Source: Candidatus Dadabacteria bacterium
GTDB taxonomy: Bacteria > Desulfobacterota_D > UBA1144 > Nemesobacterales > Nemesobacteraceae
DNA length: 64,000 nt
Reading direction: 5' to 3'
NCBI GenBank assembly: GCA_022822065.1
Contig: JAJECI010000007.1
Coordinates: 62,001 to 126,000 of the forward strand
Part shown: one piece after another, positions 50,191-58,544 of the stretch
How positions within the stretch are numbered: position 1 is the first letter of the stretch
How the letters are laid out: every line of letters starts with the position of its first letter
The notes under the pieces: generated by a model
What the model was told of the DNA's origin: nothing
Database searches by the model: none
Seen by the model: the letters and a program-made list of their open reading frames with translations, nothing else
Program-made: the position numbers and the translations under genes

Positions 50191-51164
50191 GTCGCGTCGC
50201 AGAATCTATATACTGGATGAGCCGCTACGCCGAGCGCGCCGGGAACACCGCGAGGCTCATAAGCGTAAACCTGGGCCTCGCCATTGACACCCATGACTCC
50301 GTTGAGCAGGAATGGGACCCCATAGTAAAGGTGACGGGAGACATGGAGCTTTTCAGAAGCCTTTACGACGGCACGACCCGGGAGAACGTAATAAACTTCA
50401 TGGTGCTTGACCGTAACAACCCGAACTCCATCATCTCCTGCGTTAACTGCGCCCGGGAGAACGCAAGTTCCGTGAGGGAGATAATCTCCTCCGAGATGTG
50501 GCTTCTCATAAACCGCTTCTACCACAGGCTAAACAGCGAGGATGCCAAGCAGAAGCTGCTCGACAATCCCGGAAAATTCTGCGAAGTGGCAAAAGTGCAG
50601 AGCCTTCTTTTTCACGGATCCGGGTACATAAGCATATCCCACGGCGAGGCGTGGCACTTCTCGGAACTCGGAAAGCAGATGGAACGGGCCGATAATACCT
50701 CCAGGATCCTCGACGTCAAGTACTACACCCTGCTCCCCAAGGCGGAACTCGTTGGAACGTCGATAGACAACATGCAGTGGATAGCCCTTCTTAAGTCAAC
50801 AAGCGCCCTTGAGACCTACAAGGCGAAGCACCAGCAGATATCAATAGGCAACGTGCTCGATTTTCTCATCCTTGATAACCAGTTTCCCCGTTCGATAATC
50901 TACTGCGTCGCACAGGCCGACGAGTCGCTTCACTGCATATCCAACAGCCCTGCCGGCTCCTATAACAACGAAACCGAAAAAGAGATGGGAAGGCTTCTCT
51001 CGGACCTTCGGTTCACAAGCGTCGGGGAGATAATACAGCGCGGAATGCACCAGTATCTAACCAGTTTCCAGTCCCACATAAACGAGGTTGGAAACCGCAT
51101 ATACGACGATTACTTCAGCTACAGCATAACGGACAGCGCCCTTCGGGACTTCGACGATATCTGA
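50184..51164 (+). CDS. Alpha-E domain protein (DUF403) of the Anbu cluster
   Basis: All-helical protein of about 327 residues with the family signature SRVAESIYWMSRYAERAGNTARL at its N-terminus, and later FSELGKQMERADNTSRILD. The ORF track starts with TTG at 50136, adding 16 residues of frame-shadowed ATP-grasp sequence. The alternative start is ATC at 50184 after AAAGGAGG. Alpha-E proteins always keep company with the ATP-grasp and transglutaminase-like genes; they may act as a scaffold or partner of the ligase. Biochemical role unknown. Confidence 0.85.
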   Translation: MLSRVAESIYWMSRYAERAGNTARLISVNLGLAIDTHDSVEQEWDPIVKVTGDMELFRSLYDGTTRENVINFMVLDRNNPNSIISCVNCARENASSVREIISSEMWLLINRFYHRLNSEDAKQKLLDNPGKFCEVAKVQSLLFHGSGYISISHGEAWHFSELGKQMERADNTSRILDVKYYTLLPKAELVGTSIDNMQWIALLKSTSALETYKAKHQQISIGNVLDFLILDNQFPRSIIYCVAQADESLHCISNSPAGSYNNETEKEMGRLLSDLRFTSVGEIIQRGMHQYLTSFQSHINEVGNRIYDDYFSYSITDSALRDFDDI

Positions 51165-51176
51165 GAGAGAGAACAT

Positions 51177-51914
51177 ATGACTTTCTGCGTGGGAATGAAA
51201 CTTAAGGAAGGAATAATCGGGCTTGCCGATAACCTCATAATAACGGGAAACGAGGCCATACGGGCAAAGAAGGTCACCACCCACAGGGCCGGGGACAATT
51301 CGTTTTTCCTTATGACCTCGGGACTTCGCTCCGCGAGGGACAAGACCATCACCTATCTTGACGAGGCCCTTGAGCACTCCCAGGAACCGCTTGACCGCCT
51401 CTACAAGGCAGTGAATCTTTTCTCAAGGGAGCTTCGGAAGGTAAAAGAAGAAGACGGAGAGGTGCTTTCCGAGTCGGGATTTGCCTTCAACATGTACTCC
51501 ATAATAGGAGGGCAGTTTGAAAACGACCCCGAGCCCCAGCTTTTCCTCGTCTATCCACAGGGAAACTGGATTAACGTTGGAACTACATCCCCCTACGTTA
51601 TAATAGGCGAATCGAAATACGGGAAACCGATAATAAAAAGAACCCTTACCCACGACACCAGCCTCGATGTCGCGCTTCGCATCGCATATCTTGCGTTTGA
51701 TTCAAGCCGCATAAACGCCATAGACGTCGATTTTCCGATAGACATCATAGTCTACAGAAGCAACTCATTCTCCCTCGAGCAGTACAGGTTCAACGAAAAC
51801 GAACTGGCGGACATATCCGAGTGGTGGCAGGAGAGGCTCAGAAAATCGGCCGAGGAAATGCCCGCCGAATGGGTAAGAAAAATTCTTAACAGAAGTCCGA
51901 AAAGTGCTGCTTAG
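51177..51914 (+). CDS. Anbu (bacterial proteasome-homologue) peptidase
   Basis: Ntn-hydrolase of 245 residues in the Anbu/BPH group. It begins MTFCVGMKLKEG, so Thr2 becomes the N-terminal nucleophile after Met removal. GIIGLADNL supplies the Asp17 equivalent and RAKKVTTH the lysine. Anbu proteins form helical or ring assemblies, and their substrates are unknown. Start ATG at 51177 is 12 bp after the alpha-E stop. Its end overlaps the next gene by 11 bp, so the four cluster genes are tightly coupled. Confidence 0.9.
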   Translation: MTFCVGMKLKEGIIGLADNLIITGNEAIRAKKVTTHRAGDNSFFLMTSGLRSARDKTITYLDEALEHSQEPLDRLYKAVNLFSRELRKVKEEDGEVLSESGFAFNMYSIIGGQFENDPEPQLFLVYPQGNWINVGTTSPYVIIGESKYGKPIIKRTLTHDTSLDVALRIAYLAFDSSRINAIDVDFPIDIIVYRSNSFSLEQYRFNENELADISEWWQERLRKSAEEMPAEWVRKILNRSPKSAA

Positions 51915-52785
51915 CATAGATCACAACACAACTTACTCCTACGGAAAAAAAGTGGTCCTGGCCCCTCACACCGTGAGGCTTCGCCCGAGAGACGGCGGGG
52001 GGCAGATGACCCATATGTTTTCGCTCAGGACGGATCCCCCCGAAGCGGGAAGAAGCGTGAACTCGGATCTTGACGGGAACACTACCGTTACCCTGTGGTT
52101 TACGGGCGAGTCAGACAGTCTCACAATCGATACCAGCTGCGTCGTCGAGACGCTTCGGGAAAACCCTTTTGACTTCATAGTTTCCGACGTAAGGTTCCTT
52201 GATCTGCCGATGGAGTACCCCCGCGAGCAGAAGGCGGCCCTTCGCCCGTACCTAGCGGTGAGCAAAAAAACGGCTCTGGCGGTCTCGCCGCTTCGAGAAA
52301 CGGTCCTCTCGCAGACCATGGGAAAAACCACGGATTTCATTCTCTCGCTCTGCGAGCACATACACGACAATTTCCCCCACGTTGCGAGGGAGCAGGGCGG
52401 ACCCTGGTCCGCGGAGAGAACCCTCAGGGAGAAAAGAGGGTCCTGCAGGGACCTTGTGGAGCTTTTCGCGGCCGTATGCCGCTCGGTCGGTCTTGCGTGC
52501 AGGCACGTAAGCGGCTACGCGCTCAGCGCAAGAAGAAAAAAAGGAGACGAGCTTCACGCCTGGGCCGAGGTCTACATACCGGGAGGAGGATGGAGAGGCT
52601 ATGATCCCTCTTCAGGTCTTGCGGTTTCAGACCGCCACGTCGCGGTCGCAAGCGGCGCCACCCACGGGCTCATCGCCCCCGTTTCGGGAAGTTTCTACGG
52701 GGACGGAGCCGAAGTCGAACTCCAGTTCCGTGTAAGGGTAAGAAAAACGGGAAAACGGCAGAAAAAAGCCCTAGGGCTTCTCTAG
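51904..52785 (+). CDS. Transglutaminase-like cysteine peptidase of the Anbu cluster
   Basis: 293 residues: an N-terminal bacterial transglutaminase-type beta domain, then the core with Cys in EKRGSCRDLVELFAAVCR, His in DELHAWAEVYIPGGGWRGYDPS and the Asp in the same stretch. The fold predicts a papain-like protease or amide-transfer enzyme acting in the cytoplasm. GTG at 51904 overlaps the Anbu stop. It closes the ATP-grasp, alpha-E, Anbu set and may remove or process the peptide made by the ligase; this is inference. Confidence 0.9.
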   Translation: MLLSIDHNTTYSYGKKVVLAPHTVRLRPRDGGGQMTHMFSLRTDPPEAGRSVNSDLDGNTTVTLWFTGESDSLTIDTSCVVETLRENPFDFIVSDVRFLDLPMEYPREQKAALRPYLAVSKKTALAVSPLRETVLSQTMGKTTDFILSLCEHIHDNFPHVAREQGGPWSAERTLREKRGSCRDLVELFAAVCRSVGLACRHVSGYALSARRKKGDELHAWAEVYIPGGGWRGYDPSSGLAVSDRHVAVASGATHGLIAPVSGSFYGDGAEVELQFRVRVRKTGKRQKKALGLL

Positions 52786-52823
52786 ACGGCAAAAACCTCC
52801 ACGGGGGACACTCCTTAAAAGTC

Positions 52824-52853
52824 CTGCAATTCCGATCTAATTCATGCTATAAT
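52824..52853 (+). promoter_or_regulatory. Putative promoter of the TonB-dependent receptor gene
   Basis: A perfect TATAAT (52848-52853) with a weak CTGCAA 18 bp upstream. A start site near 52860 makes the first in-frame ATG (52869) too close and favours ATG at 52941. Confidence 0.45.
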
Positions 52854-52940
52854 GGGAACTTTAGAGGAATGGCAAAAAAGCCAACGGGCCGTAACGGTAA
52901 ACTGCAGGTCATGCTATCAAAAAAGGGGGAAGACATCTCA

Positions 52941-55247
52941 ATGGTTCGCAGAAAATTTAAATCCAGGTTAAAGACGCTCTTGGGAACTTTCGCCGTGGGC
53001 GCGGTTCTTACTCTTATAAGCGGCGTCTCGGCTAACGCCCAGGATGCGTTCGGCGTAAGCAGCGTTTTGCTTGAAAAGATCACAGTCACGGCGCGAAAGC
53101 GAGAGGAACTGATTCAGAACGTTCCCCTCTCGGTAACGCATTTCAGCTCCGAAGAGATTGACACCCTTAAGGTAAGGAACCTTGAAAGTCTGGCTGTAAA
53201 GATGCCCAACGTCGCGCTTGACGACATCGGCACCGTGGGAGGAATCGCTAACTTTTCCATTCGCGGACTCGGGATAAACAGCTCCATACCGTCCGTTGAC
53301 CCGACCGTGGGAGTGTTCGTCGACGGCGTGTATTTCGGGGCCAACATCGGCGGCGCCCTGTTCGACACGCTTGACATCGAGAGCATCGAGGTGCTTAGAG
53401 GTCCACAGGGAACGCTTTTCGGGCGTAACGTGACCGGGGGCGCAATACTGGTGAACACCAAAAAACCCGGAGACACTCTGGAGATGTCCGTTCGCACTTC
53501 GTTTGAAGGAGGAGGAGAAAACCTAAACAGCTACTACATGGGTACTGTGGGAGGCCCTCTGGGCGAAACCGTTAGCGCCAGGATAACCGCGTACACCAAC
53601 CAGGATAACGGCTGGTTCAAGAACCTTCACACCGGCGAAGCTTTCGGCGACCTAGACGTCCGGATGGTGCGGCCGGTGCTCGTCTGGGAACCCACAGACG
53701 ACCTGAGCCTGGTACTCCGATACCAGTACGATAGCATCGACGGCGACGGCCCCGCGGCACAGAACCACACAAACGGATTCGGCGTCTCAAACGCGGCGGC
53801 TAACTTTGCCCGAGACAGCCACGACTTCAGCATCAATCATGAAGGCCAAAGGGAAAACGAAGCTCATTTCTTCGCCGCCCAGATGGACTGGGACGTGGGT
53901 TTCGGCGACGGCACGATAACAAACATTTTCGGCTGGCGCGATTCAAAAACCTTCTCGTCAGTTGATCTCGACGCCTCGCCGCTTGAACTCATGAACGCGC
54001 AGGCATGGAGCAATTACAGGCAGTGGAGTAACGAGCTGCGTTACACGGGCAGGTTTCTTGAAAGACTCAATGCGACTACGGGAGTCTACTACTTTAGCAA
54101 CAAGATCAACTACAGCGAGCACCGCTCTCTGCTTACCGACGCTATAGCGGCATCGGGTCTTCCCTTCCCGCCAGGAACGGACGTGTCCCAGTTCGGAGGC
54201 GGAAACTACGACGTTGAAACTCTGGGTCTGTTCCTCTCTCTGGACTATGATCTCACAAGCCAGCTGACGCTCACCGCGGGTGCGCGGTACACGCGCGACA
54301 AAAGGGAGGGCGAAATAGCTTTGATTCCCACCAGTAGTCCCCTTGCGCCGCTACCGTCTTGCAATATCGTTGAAGGTCCCGACTGCGAGTTTGATTTCAT
54401 AGATGAGGAGACATGGCACAGCTGGTCGCCCAAGTTCGGCGCCACTTATTACATAAGCGGCGAAGCCAACGTTTACGGACACTGGACCAGAGGATTTCGC
54501 TCCGGAGGCTACAACCTCCGCAACCTTTCGCCCGACTACCCCCCGGGACCGTATGATGAAGAGACGATCGACAGCTTCGAGGCCGGATTCAAGGTCACAA
54601 AAGACCGCGGCCGTCTATACGGAGCAGCCTTCTACAACATGATTGATGACATGCAAAGGGAAATTAACTTTCCCGATCCATTACTCGGTATAGTTCAGTT
54701 GATCGACAACACCGCCGATGTTGAGGCCTATGGCTTTGAGCTTGACGGCCTGTTCGCCATAGCGGAGAGCCTGTTCCTGACCGGTTCCGTAGGGTACGTC
54801 AATCCCGAGTACACCAAAATAAAATATGACCTTAATCGAGACGGGACTCTTGACGTAAAAGATCTAGATTTAGAGCCTCCCCGCGCCGCGAAGTGGACTT
54901 ACAGCGTGGGACTTACCCACGACACGGGAGCAGCCAGTTGGGGGCGGATGACGTCCCGGATAAGCTACGCTTATCGCGACAAGTCATACTTCACCGATGA
55001 CAACAGGGGCTATATACTGGAGCAGAACATACTTGACGCCGGGATTGACATCATTCCCGCAAACGGCCGGTTCTCAATCGGTCTTTACGGCAAGAACCTG
55101 CTTGACGAAGTCAAGCATGGGGGCGACAGCCAGCTGCCCACCACCTTGGGCGCTCCACCTCTGTCGGCACCTCTTGGCGGCACGTTCGCACCGCTTGCAA
55201 AAGGCAGAATATTCGGAGTTCAGCTGACCTACCGGCACAAGAGCTGA
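52941..55247 (+). CDS. TonB-dependent outer-membrane receptor
   Basis: Energised outer-membrane channel for a large nutrient such as an iron chelate or glycan. The ORF begins at 52869; ATG at 52941 starts a good signal peptide (MVRRKFKSRLKTLLG...SANAQ), giving 768 residues. A TonB box-like ITVTARKREE is followed by the plug (about 50-160, NVPLSVTHFSSEEID and EVLRGPQGTLFGRNVTGGAI), then a 22-strand barrel. This pattern of plug motifs resembles the large sphingomonad/gamma-proteobacterial receptor group. Ligand unknown; no partner genes adjacent. Confidence 0.9.
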   Translation: MVRRKFKSRLKTLLGTFAVGAVLTLISGVSANAQDAFGVSSVLLEKITVTARKREELIQNVPLSVTHFSSEEIDTLKVRNLESLAVKMPNVALDDIGTVGGIANFSIRGLGINSSIPSVDPTVGVFVDGVYFGANIGGALFDTLDIESIEVLRGPQGTLFGRNVTGGAILVNTKKPGDTLEMSVRTSFEGGGENLNSYYMGTVGGPLGETVSARITAYTNQDNGWFKNLHTGEAFGDLDVRMVRPVLVWEPTDDLSLVLRYQYDSIDGDGPAAQNHTNGFGVSNAAANFARDSHDFSINHEGQRENEAHFFAAQMDWDVGFGDGTITNIFGWRDSKTFSSVDLDASPLELMNAQAWSNYRQWSNELRYTGRFLERLNATTGVYYFSNKINYSEHRSLLTDAIAASGLPFPPGTDVSQFGGGNYDVETLGLFLSLDYDLTSQLTLTAGARYTRDKREGEIALIPTSSPLAPLPSCNIVEGPDCEFDFIDEETWHSWSPKFGATYYISGEANVYGHWTRGFRSGGYNLRNLSPDYPPGPYDEETIDSFEAGFKVTKDRGRLYGAAFYNMIDDMQREINFPDPLLGIVQLIDNTADVEAYGFELDGLFAIAESLFLTGSVGYVNPEYTKIKYDLNRDGTLDVKDLDLEPPRAAKWTYSVGLTHDTGAASWGRMTSRISYAYRDKSYFTDDNRGYILEQNILDAGIDIIPANGRFSIGLYGKNLLDEVKHGGDSQLPTTLGAPPLSAPLGGTFAPLAKGRIFGVQLTYRHKS

Positions 55248-55441
55248 CGAACCGGCAATTGTGCCCCGGGGCGATTATGAGTGGCCGCAGCCGCGGTGGC
55301 TGAAACGAGAATTCCCAGGCGGAAATTCCTTCTCCACCCCCTAGGCGTTTTCGCGTCTTTAGAAGATTTTTCAATCCCGGACACTACTGTCTTCTCCTCG
55401 GCCCCGGAACCCGAATTCTCATATATGATTATCCCTGGGTG

Positions 55442-55471
55442 TTGTAATAAAAACCCCGGTTGCTATATAAT
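55442..55471 (+). promoter_or_regulatory. Promoter of the argBDF operon
   Basis: TTGTAA at 55442-55447 and a perfect TATAAT at 55466-55471 with an 18-bp spacer, about 28 bp before the argB start. A strong AAAGGAG ribosome site lies between. The 250-bp gap before argB shows nothing else I can name, and no clear terminator for the receptor gene. Confidence 0.6.
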
Positions 55472-55498
55472 GTTTTTTTTCGCAGAAAGGAGTTTTTC

Positions 55499-56380
55499 AT
55501 GAACAGTTCAGCCCAAAGGGCGGAAATACTGGTTGAGGCCCTCCCTTACATAGAGGCGTTTCACGGCAAAACCGTCGTGGTCAAGTACGGTGGAAGCGTA
55601 GGCAGGGAAGATCTTTCGAATTTCGTGCGCGACCTCACACTGATGAAGTACGTCGGGATAAAACCGGTAGTAGTGCACGGAGGAGGACCCCAGATTCAGG
55701 AGCATCTCGACACTCTGGGAATAAAATCCGACTTCATAGCCGGGCTCCGCGTAACCAGCAGGCAGGTAATGGAAGTGGTCGAGATGGTTCTTGTCGGAAA
55801 GATAAACCAGCAGATCGTAACGTCGATAAACCGCCACCAGATGGGAACGGTGGGACTCTCAGGCAAGGAAGGAAAGCTTATAAAGGCTAAAAAATTCGAC
55901 CTTCAAAAATTCGCCGCTAACCACCATATAGATGTTCCCGAGGACGCAGACCTCGGCTACGTGGGCGAAGTTCATGAAATAAACCCCGAGGTAATCAGGA
56001 CGCTTGAAAGCAAGGATATCATTCCGATTATAGCTCCCATAGGATGGGGGGAAGACGGAACCACCTACAACATAAACGCGGACCACGCGGCGGGGAAGAT
56101 AGCGGGAGCGCTTCGCGCCGCAAAGCTCATACTGCTGACCAACGTTGACGGCATCCTGGACAAGAAAGGAAAGCTCATATCCTCCGTGACTAAGAAGCAG
56201 GCCGAGAAGCTTATCAGGGACGGGACGATAAACAGCGGAATGATCCCCAAGGTAATGTGCGCGCTTGAGGCTCTGGAAGAAGGGGTTAGCAAGGTGCACA
56301 TAATAAACGGGGGAGTAAAAAGGGCTCTCATACTCGAGCTTCTTACCGATTCGGGAATAGGGACGGAGATAACCCTTTGA
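55499..56380 (+). CDS. argB: Acetylglutamate kinase
   Basis: Second step of arginine synthesis. From ATG at 55499 (AAAGGAG six bases before) the protein is 293 residues. The amino acid kinase fold shows VVKYGGSVG, VVVHGGGPQI, the N-acetylglutamate site GLRVTSRQVMEVV and NADHAAGKIAGAL. It heads argB-argD-argF. An N-terminal helix before VVKYGG suggests the arginine-inhibited hexameric type, an inference. Confidence 0.95.
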   Translation: MNSSAQRAEILVEALPYIEAFHGKTVVVKYGGSVGREDLSNFVRDLTLMKYVGIKPVVVHGGGPQIQEHLDTLGIKSDFIAGLRVTSRQVMEVVEMVLVGKINQQIVTSINRHQMGTVGLSGKEGKLIKAKKFDLQKFAANHHIDVPEDADLGYVGEVHEINPEVIRTLESKDIIPIIAPIGWGEDGTTYNINADHAAGKIAGALRAAKLILLTNVDGILDKKGKLISSVTKKQAEKLIRDGTINSGMIPKVMCALEALEEGVSKVHIINGGVKRALILELLTDSGIGTEITL

Positions 56381-56391
56381 GGCCAGGGAAC

Positions 56392-57585
56392 ATGGAAGAC
56401 CCGCGGGGAAAATACCTGATGGAGACCTACAGCCGTCTTCCCATAACAATGCGGAAGGGAAGCGGTTCGTGGCTCTGGGACACGGAAGGGAAGAAGTATC
56501 TTGACTACACGACCGGGATAGCCGTTAACAACCTCGGGCACTGTCACCCTAGTATCACGGACGCCATAACATCCCAGGCCGCCACTCTGGTTCACACTTC
56601 AAACCTCTTTAACATAGAAAACCAGGGCGCGCTCTCCGAGATGCTCGTTTCAAATTCGTTTGCGGACAGGGTGTTTTTCTGTAACAGCGGAACCGAAGCC
56701 GTTGAAGGCTCGATAAAGCTCGCCAGGAAATGGGGAGCGCAGAACGGCGGAAGATTTGCGGTCATTTCAACCGAAGGAGCTTTTCACGGAAGGACTTTCG
56801 GAGCGCTTAGCGCCACGGAATCGGAAAAATACAGAGAGGGGTTTTCCCCTTTTCTTGAGGGATTCCACTTCGCTCCCTACGCGGATCCCGACGCGATCGC
56901 CCGCCTGGCCGCCGAGACAAACCCCTGCGCGGTCATTCTCGAACCGGTACAGGGAGAAAACGGAGTCATCGTTCCGCCCCCGGGATACCTAAGGCAGGTA
57001 AGGGAAATCTGCGGGAAAAGCGACATGCTGCTCATACTTGATGAGATCCAGGTCGGAATGGGAAGGACGGGAAAACTGTTTGCCCATGAACACGAGGACA
57101 TAAGGCCCGATATAATGGCACTCGCAAAGGCTCTCGGCGGCGGAGTGCCGTGCGGAGCGGTTCTGGCCACGGAGGACGTGGCGAAGCACTTCACCCCCGG
57201 AGCGCACGGAAGCACTTTCGGCGGAAATCCTCTGGCCGCGGGGGCGGCCTGCGCCGCGATTGAAACGATACTTCAGGAGAACCTGTCTGAAAGAGCGGGA
57301 GAACTCGGAGACTACTTTCTCGACAGACTTGAAGATGTCCGGAAAAAATATCCCGAGCATATAAGCGAGGTAAGGGGAAAGGGGCTTATAGTCGGGATTG
57401 AGTTCTCGGACAGGGATTTCGCGCAGGACTGCTTTTCGGTTTCAGTTAAAAACGGTCTTCTGGTTATACTCACTGTTGAACGCGTGTTTCGGATTCTTCC
57501 CCCGCTTAACACGAACGAGGAAGAGATTGACTTTGCCGTCGCCGTAATAACCAAATCCATTGAGGAGGTAGTTTCAAGTGGGTAG
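56392..57585 (+). CDS. argD: Acetylornithine aminotransferase
   Basis: Fourth step of arginine synthesis; PLP enzyme of class III. The PLP lysine is in MALAKALGGGVPCGA, and FCNSGTEAVEGSIKLAR and LDEIQVGMGRTGK are typical. The ORF track uses a TTG at 56377 overlapping the argB stop. ATG at 56392 after CAGGGAAC is slightly preferred (397 aa); both are possible. It may also serve lysine synthesis, as many ArgD enzymes do. Confidence 0.94.
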   Translation: MEDPRGKYLMETYSRLPITMRKGSGSWLWDTEGKKYLDYTTGIAVNNLGHCHPSITDAITSQAATLVHTSNLFNIENQGALSEMLVSNSFADRVFFCNSGTEAVEGSIKLARKWGAQNGGRFAVISTEGAFHGRTFGALSATESEKYREGFSPFLEGFHFAPYADPDAIARLAAETNPCAVILEPVQGENGVIVPPPGYLRQVREICGKSDMLLILDEIQVGMGRTGKLFAHEHEDIRPDIMALAKALGGGVPCGAVLATEDVAKHFTPGAHGSTFGGNPLAAGAACAAIETILQENLSERAGELGDYFLDRLEDVRKKYPEHISEVRGKGLIVGIEFSDRDFAQDCFSVSVKNGLLVILTVERVFRILPPLNTNEEEIDFAVAVITKSIEEVVSSG

Positions 57586-58483
57586 GAATCTTCTTGCCGT
57601 CTCAGACTTTAAAAAAAGTGAGATCAGGGGAATAATCCGCCGCGCCGGCGAACTTAAGGAACTGAAAAAACAGGGGGAAAGCCCAAAAAGCCTCGAAGGC
57701 ATGTCGGTGGGTCTCCTTTTTGAAAAACAGTCGACCAGAACGAGGCTTTCCTTCGAAGCGGGCCTTTTCGACCTGGGCGCCCAGGCGATTTACATGAATC
57801 CGGCGGATACCCAGCTCGGAAGGGGGGAAACCATAGCCGACACGGCGAAAATCCTCTCCTCCTATCTTGACGGGATAATAATAAGAACCTACGGACAGGA
57901 AAAGGCCGTGGAACTCGCCGAGAACTCGACAGTTCCCGTGATAAACGCCCTTACTGATCTTGAACATCCAACGCAGATAATTTCCGATCTCTTTTCAATC
58001 TCGGAGCAGGGAATAAATCCCGAAAAATTCAGGCTTGCTTTTCTCGGCGACGGAAACAATATCGCCAATTCCTTCGTGGCCGCCTCCGCGATAATGGGCT
58101 TTGATCTTTCGGTTGCAGTTCCCCCGGGACATGAGCCCGACCCGACGATTTTGGGCGAGGCCACGGAACTCGGAAACTCGGAAATTGAAGTCACCTACGA
58201 CCCCGCCTCCGCGGTAAGAGACGCTGACGTGATCTATACCGACGTATGGGTAAGCATGGGGGAGGAGAAAAAGGGCACCAAGGTTTTCAGACCCTTTCAG
58301 GTAAACGAGAAACTTCTTTCCTTCTGCCGCAAAAAGCCCCTGATAATGCACTGTCTTCCGGCCCACAGGGGAGAAGAGATAACCGCAGGAGTAATGGACG
58401 GTCCCAGCTGCATCGCCTTCACGCAGGCCGAGAACAAGCTTCACGCGGGAAAGGCTATTCTCGAACTCTGCCTTCAGGATTAG
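57578..58483 (+). CDS. argF: Ornithine carbamoyltransferase
   Basis: Makes citrulline from ornithine and carbamoyl phosphate. 301 residues with the carbamoyl-phosphate motif KQSTRTRLSF, the LEHPTQ loop and HCLPAHRGEE near the C-terminus. The GTG start follows GAGGAGG and overlaps argD by eight bases. It ends the arginine operon; argG and argH are not in view. Confidence 0.95.
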   Translation: MGRNLLAVSDFKKSEIRGIIRRAGELKELKKQGESPKSLEGMSVGLLFEKQSTRTRLSFEAGLFDLGAQAIYMNPADTQLGRGETIADTAKILSSYLDGIIIRTYGQEKAVELAENSTVPVINALTDLEHPTQIISDLFSISEQGINPEKFRLAFLGDGNNIANSFVAASAIMGFDLSVAVPPGHEPDPTILGEATELGNSEIEVTYDPASAVRDADVIYTDVWVSMGEEKKGTKVFRPFQVNEKLLSFCRKKPLIMHCLPAHRGEEITAGVMDGPSCIAFTQAENKLHAGKAILELCLQD

Positions 58484-58544
58484 CCCGCATTCTAAAACGG
58501 CGACACTTTCGTTCAGCAGAAAAAAGGACGGACTTGCCGTCTGG

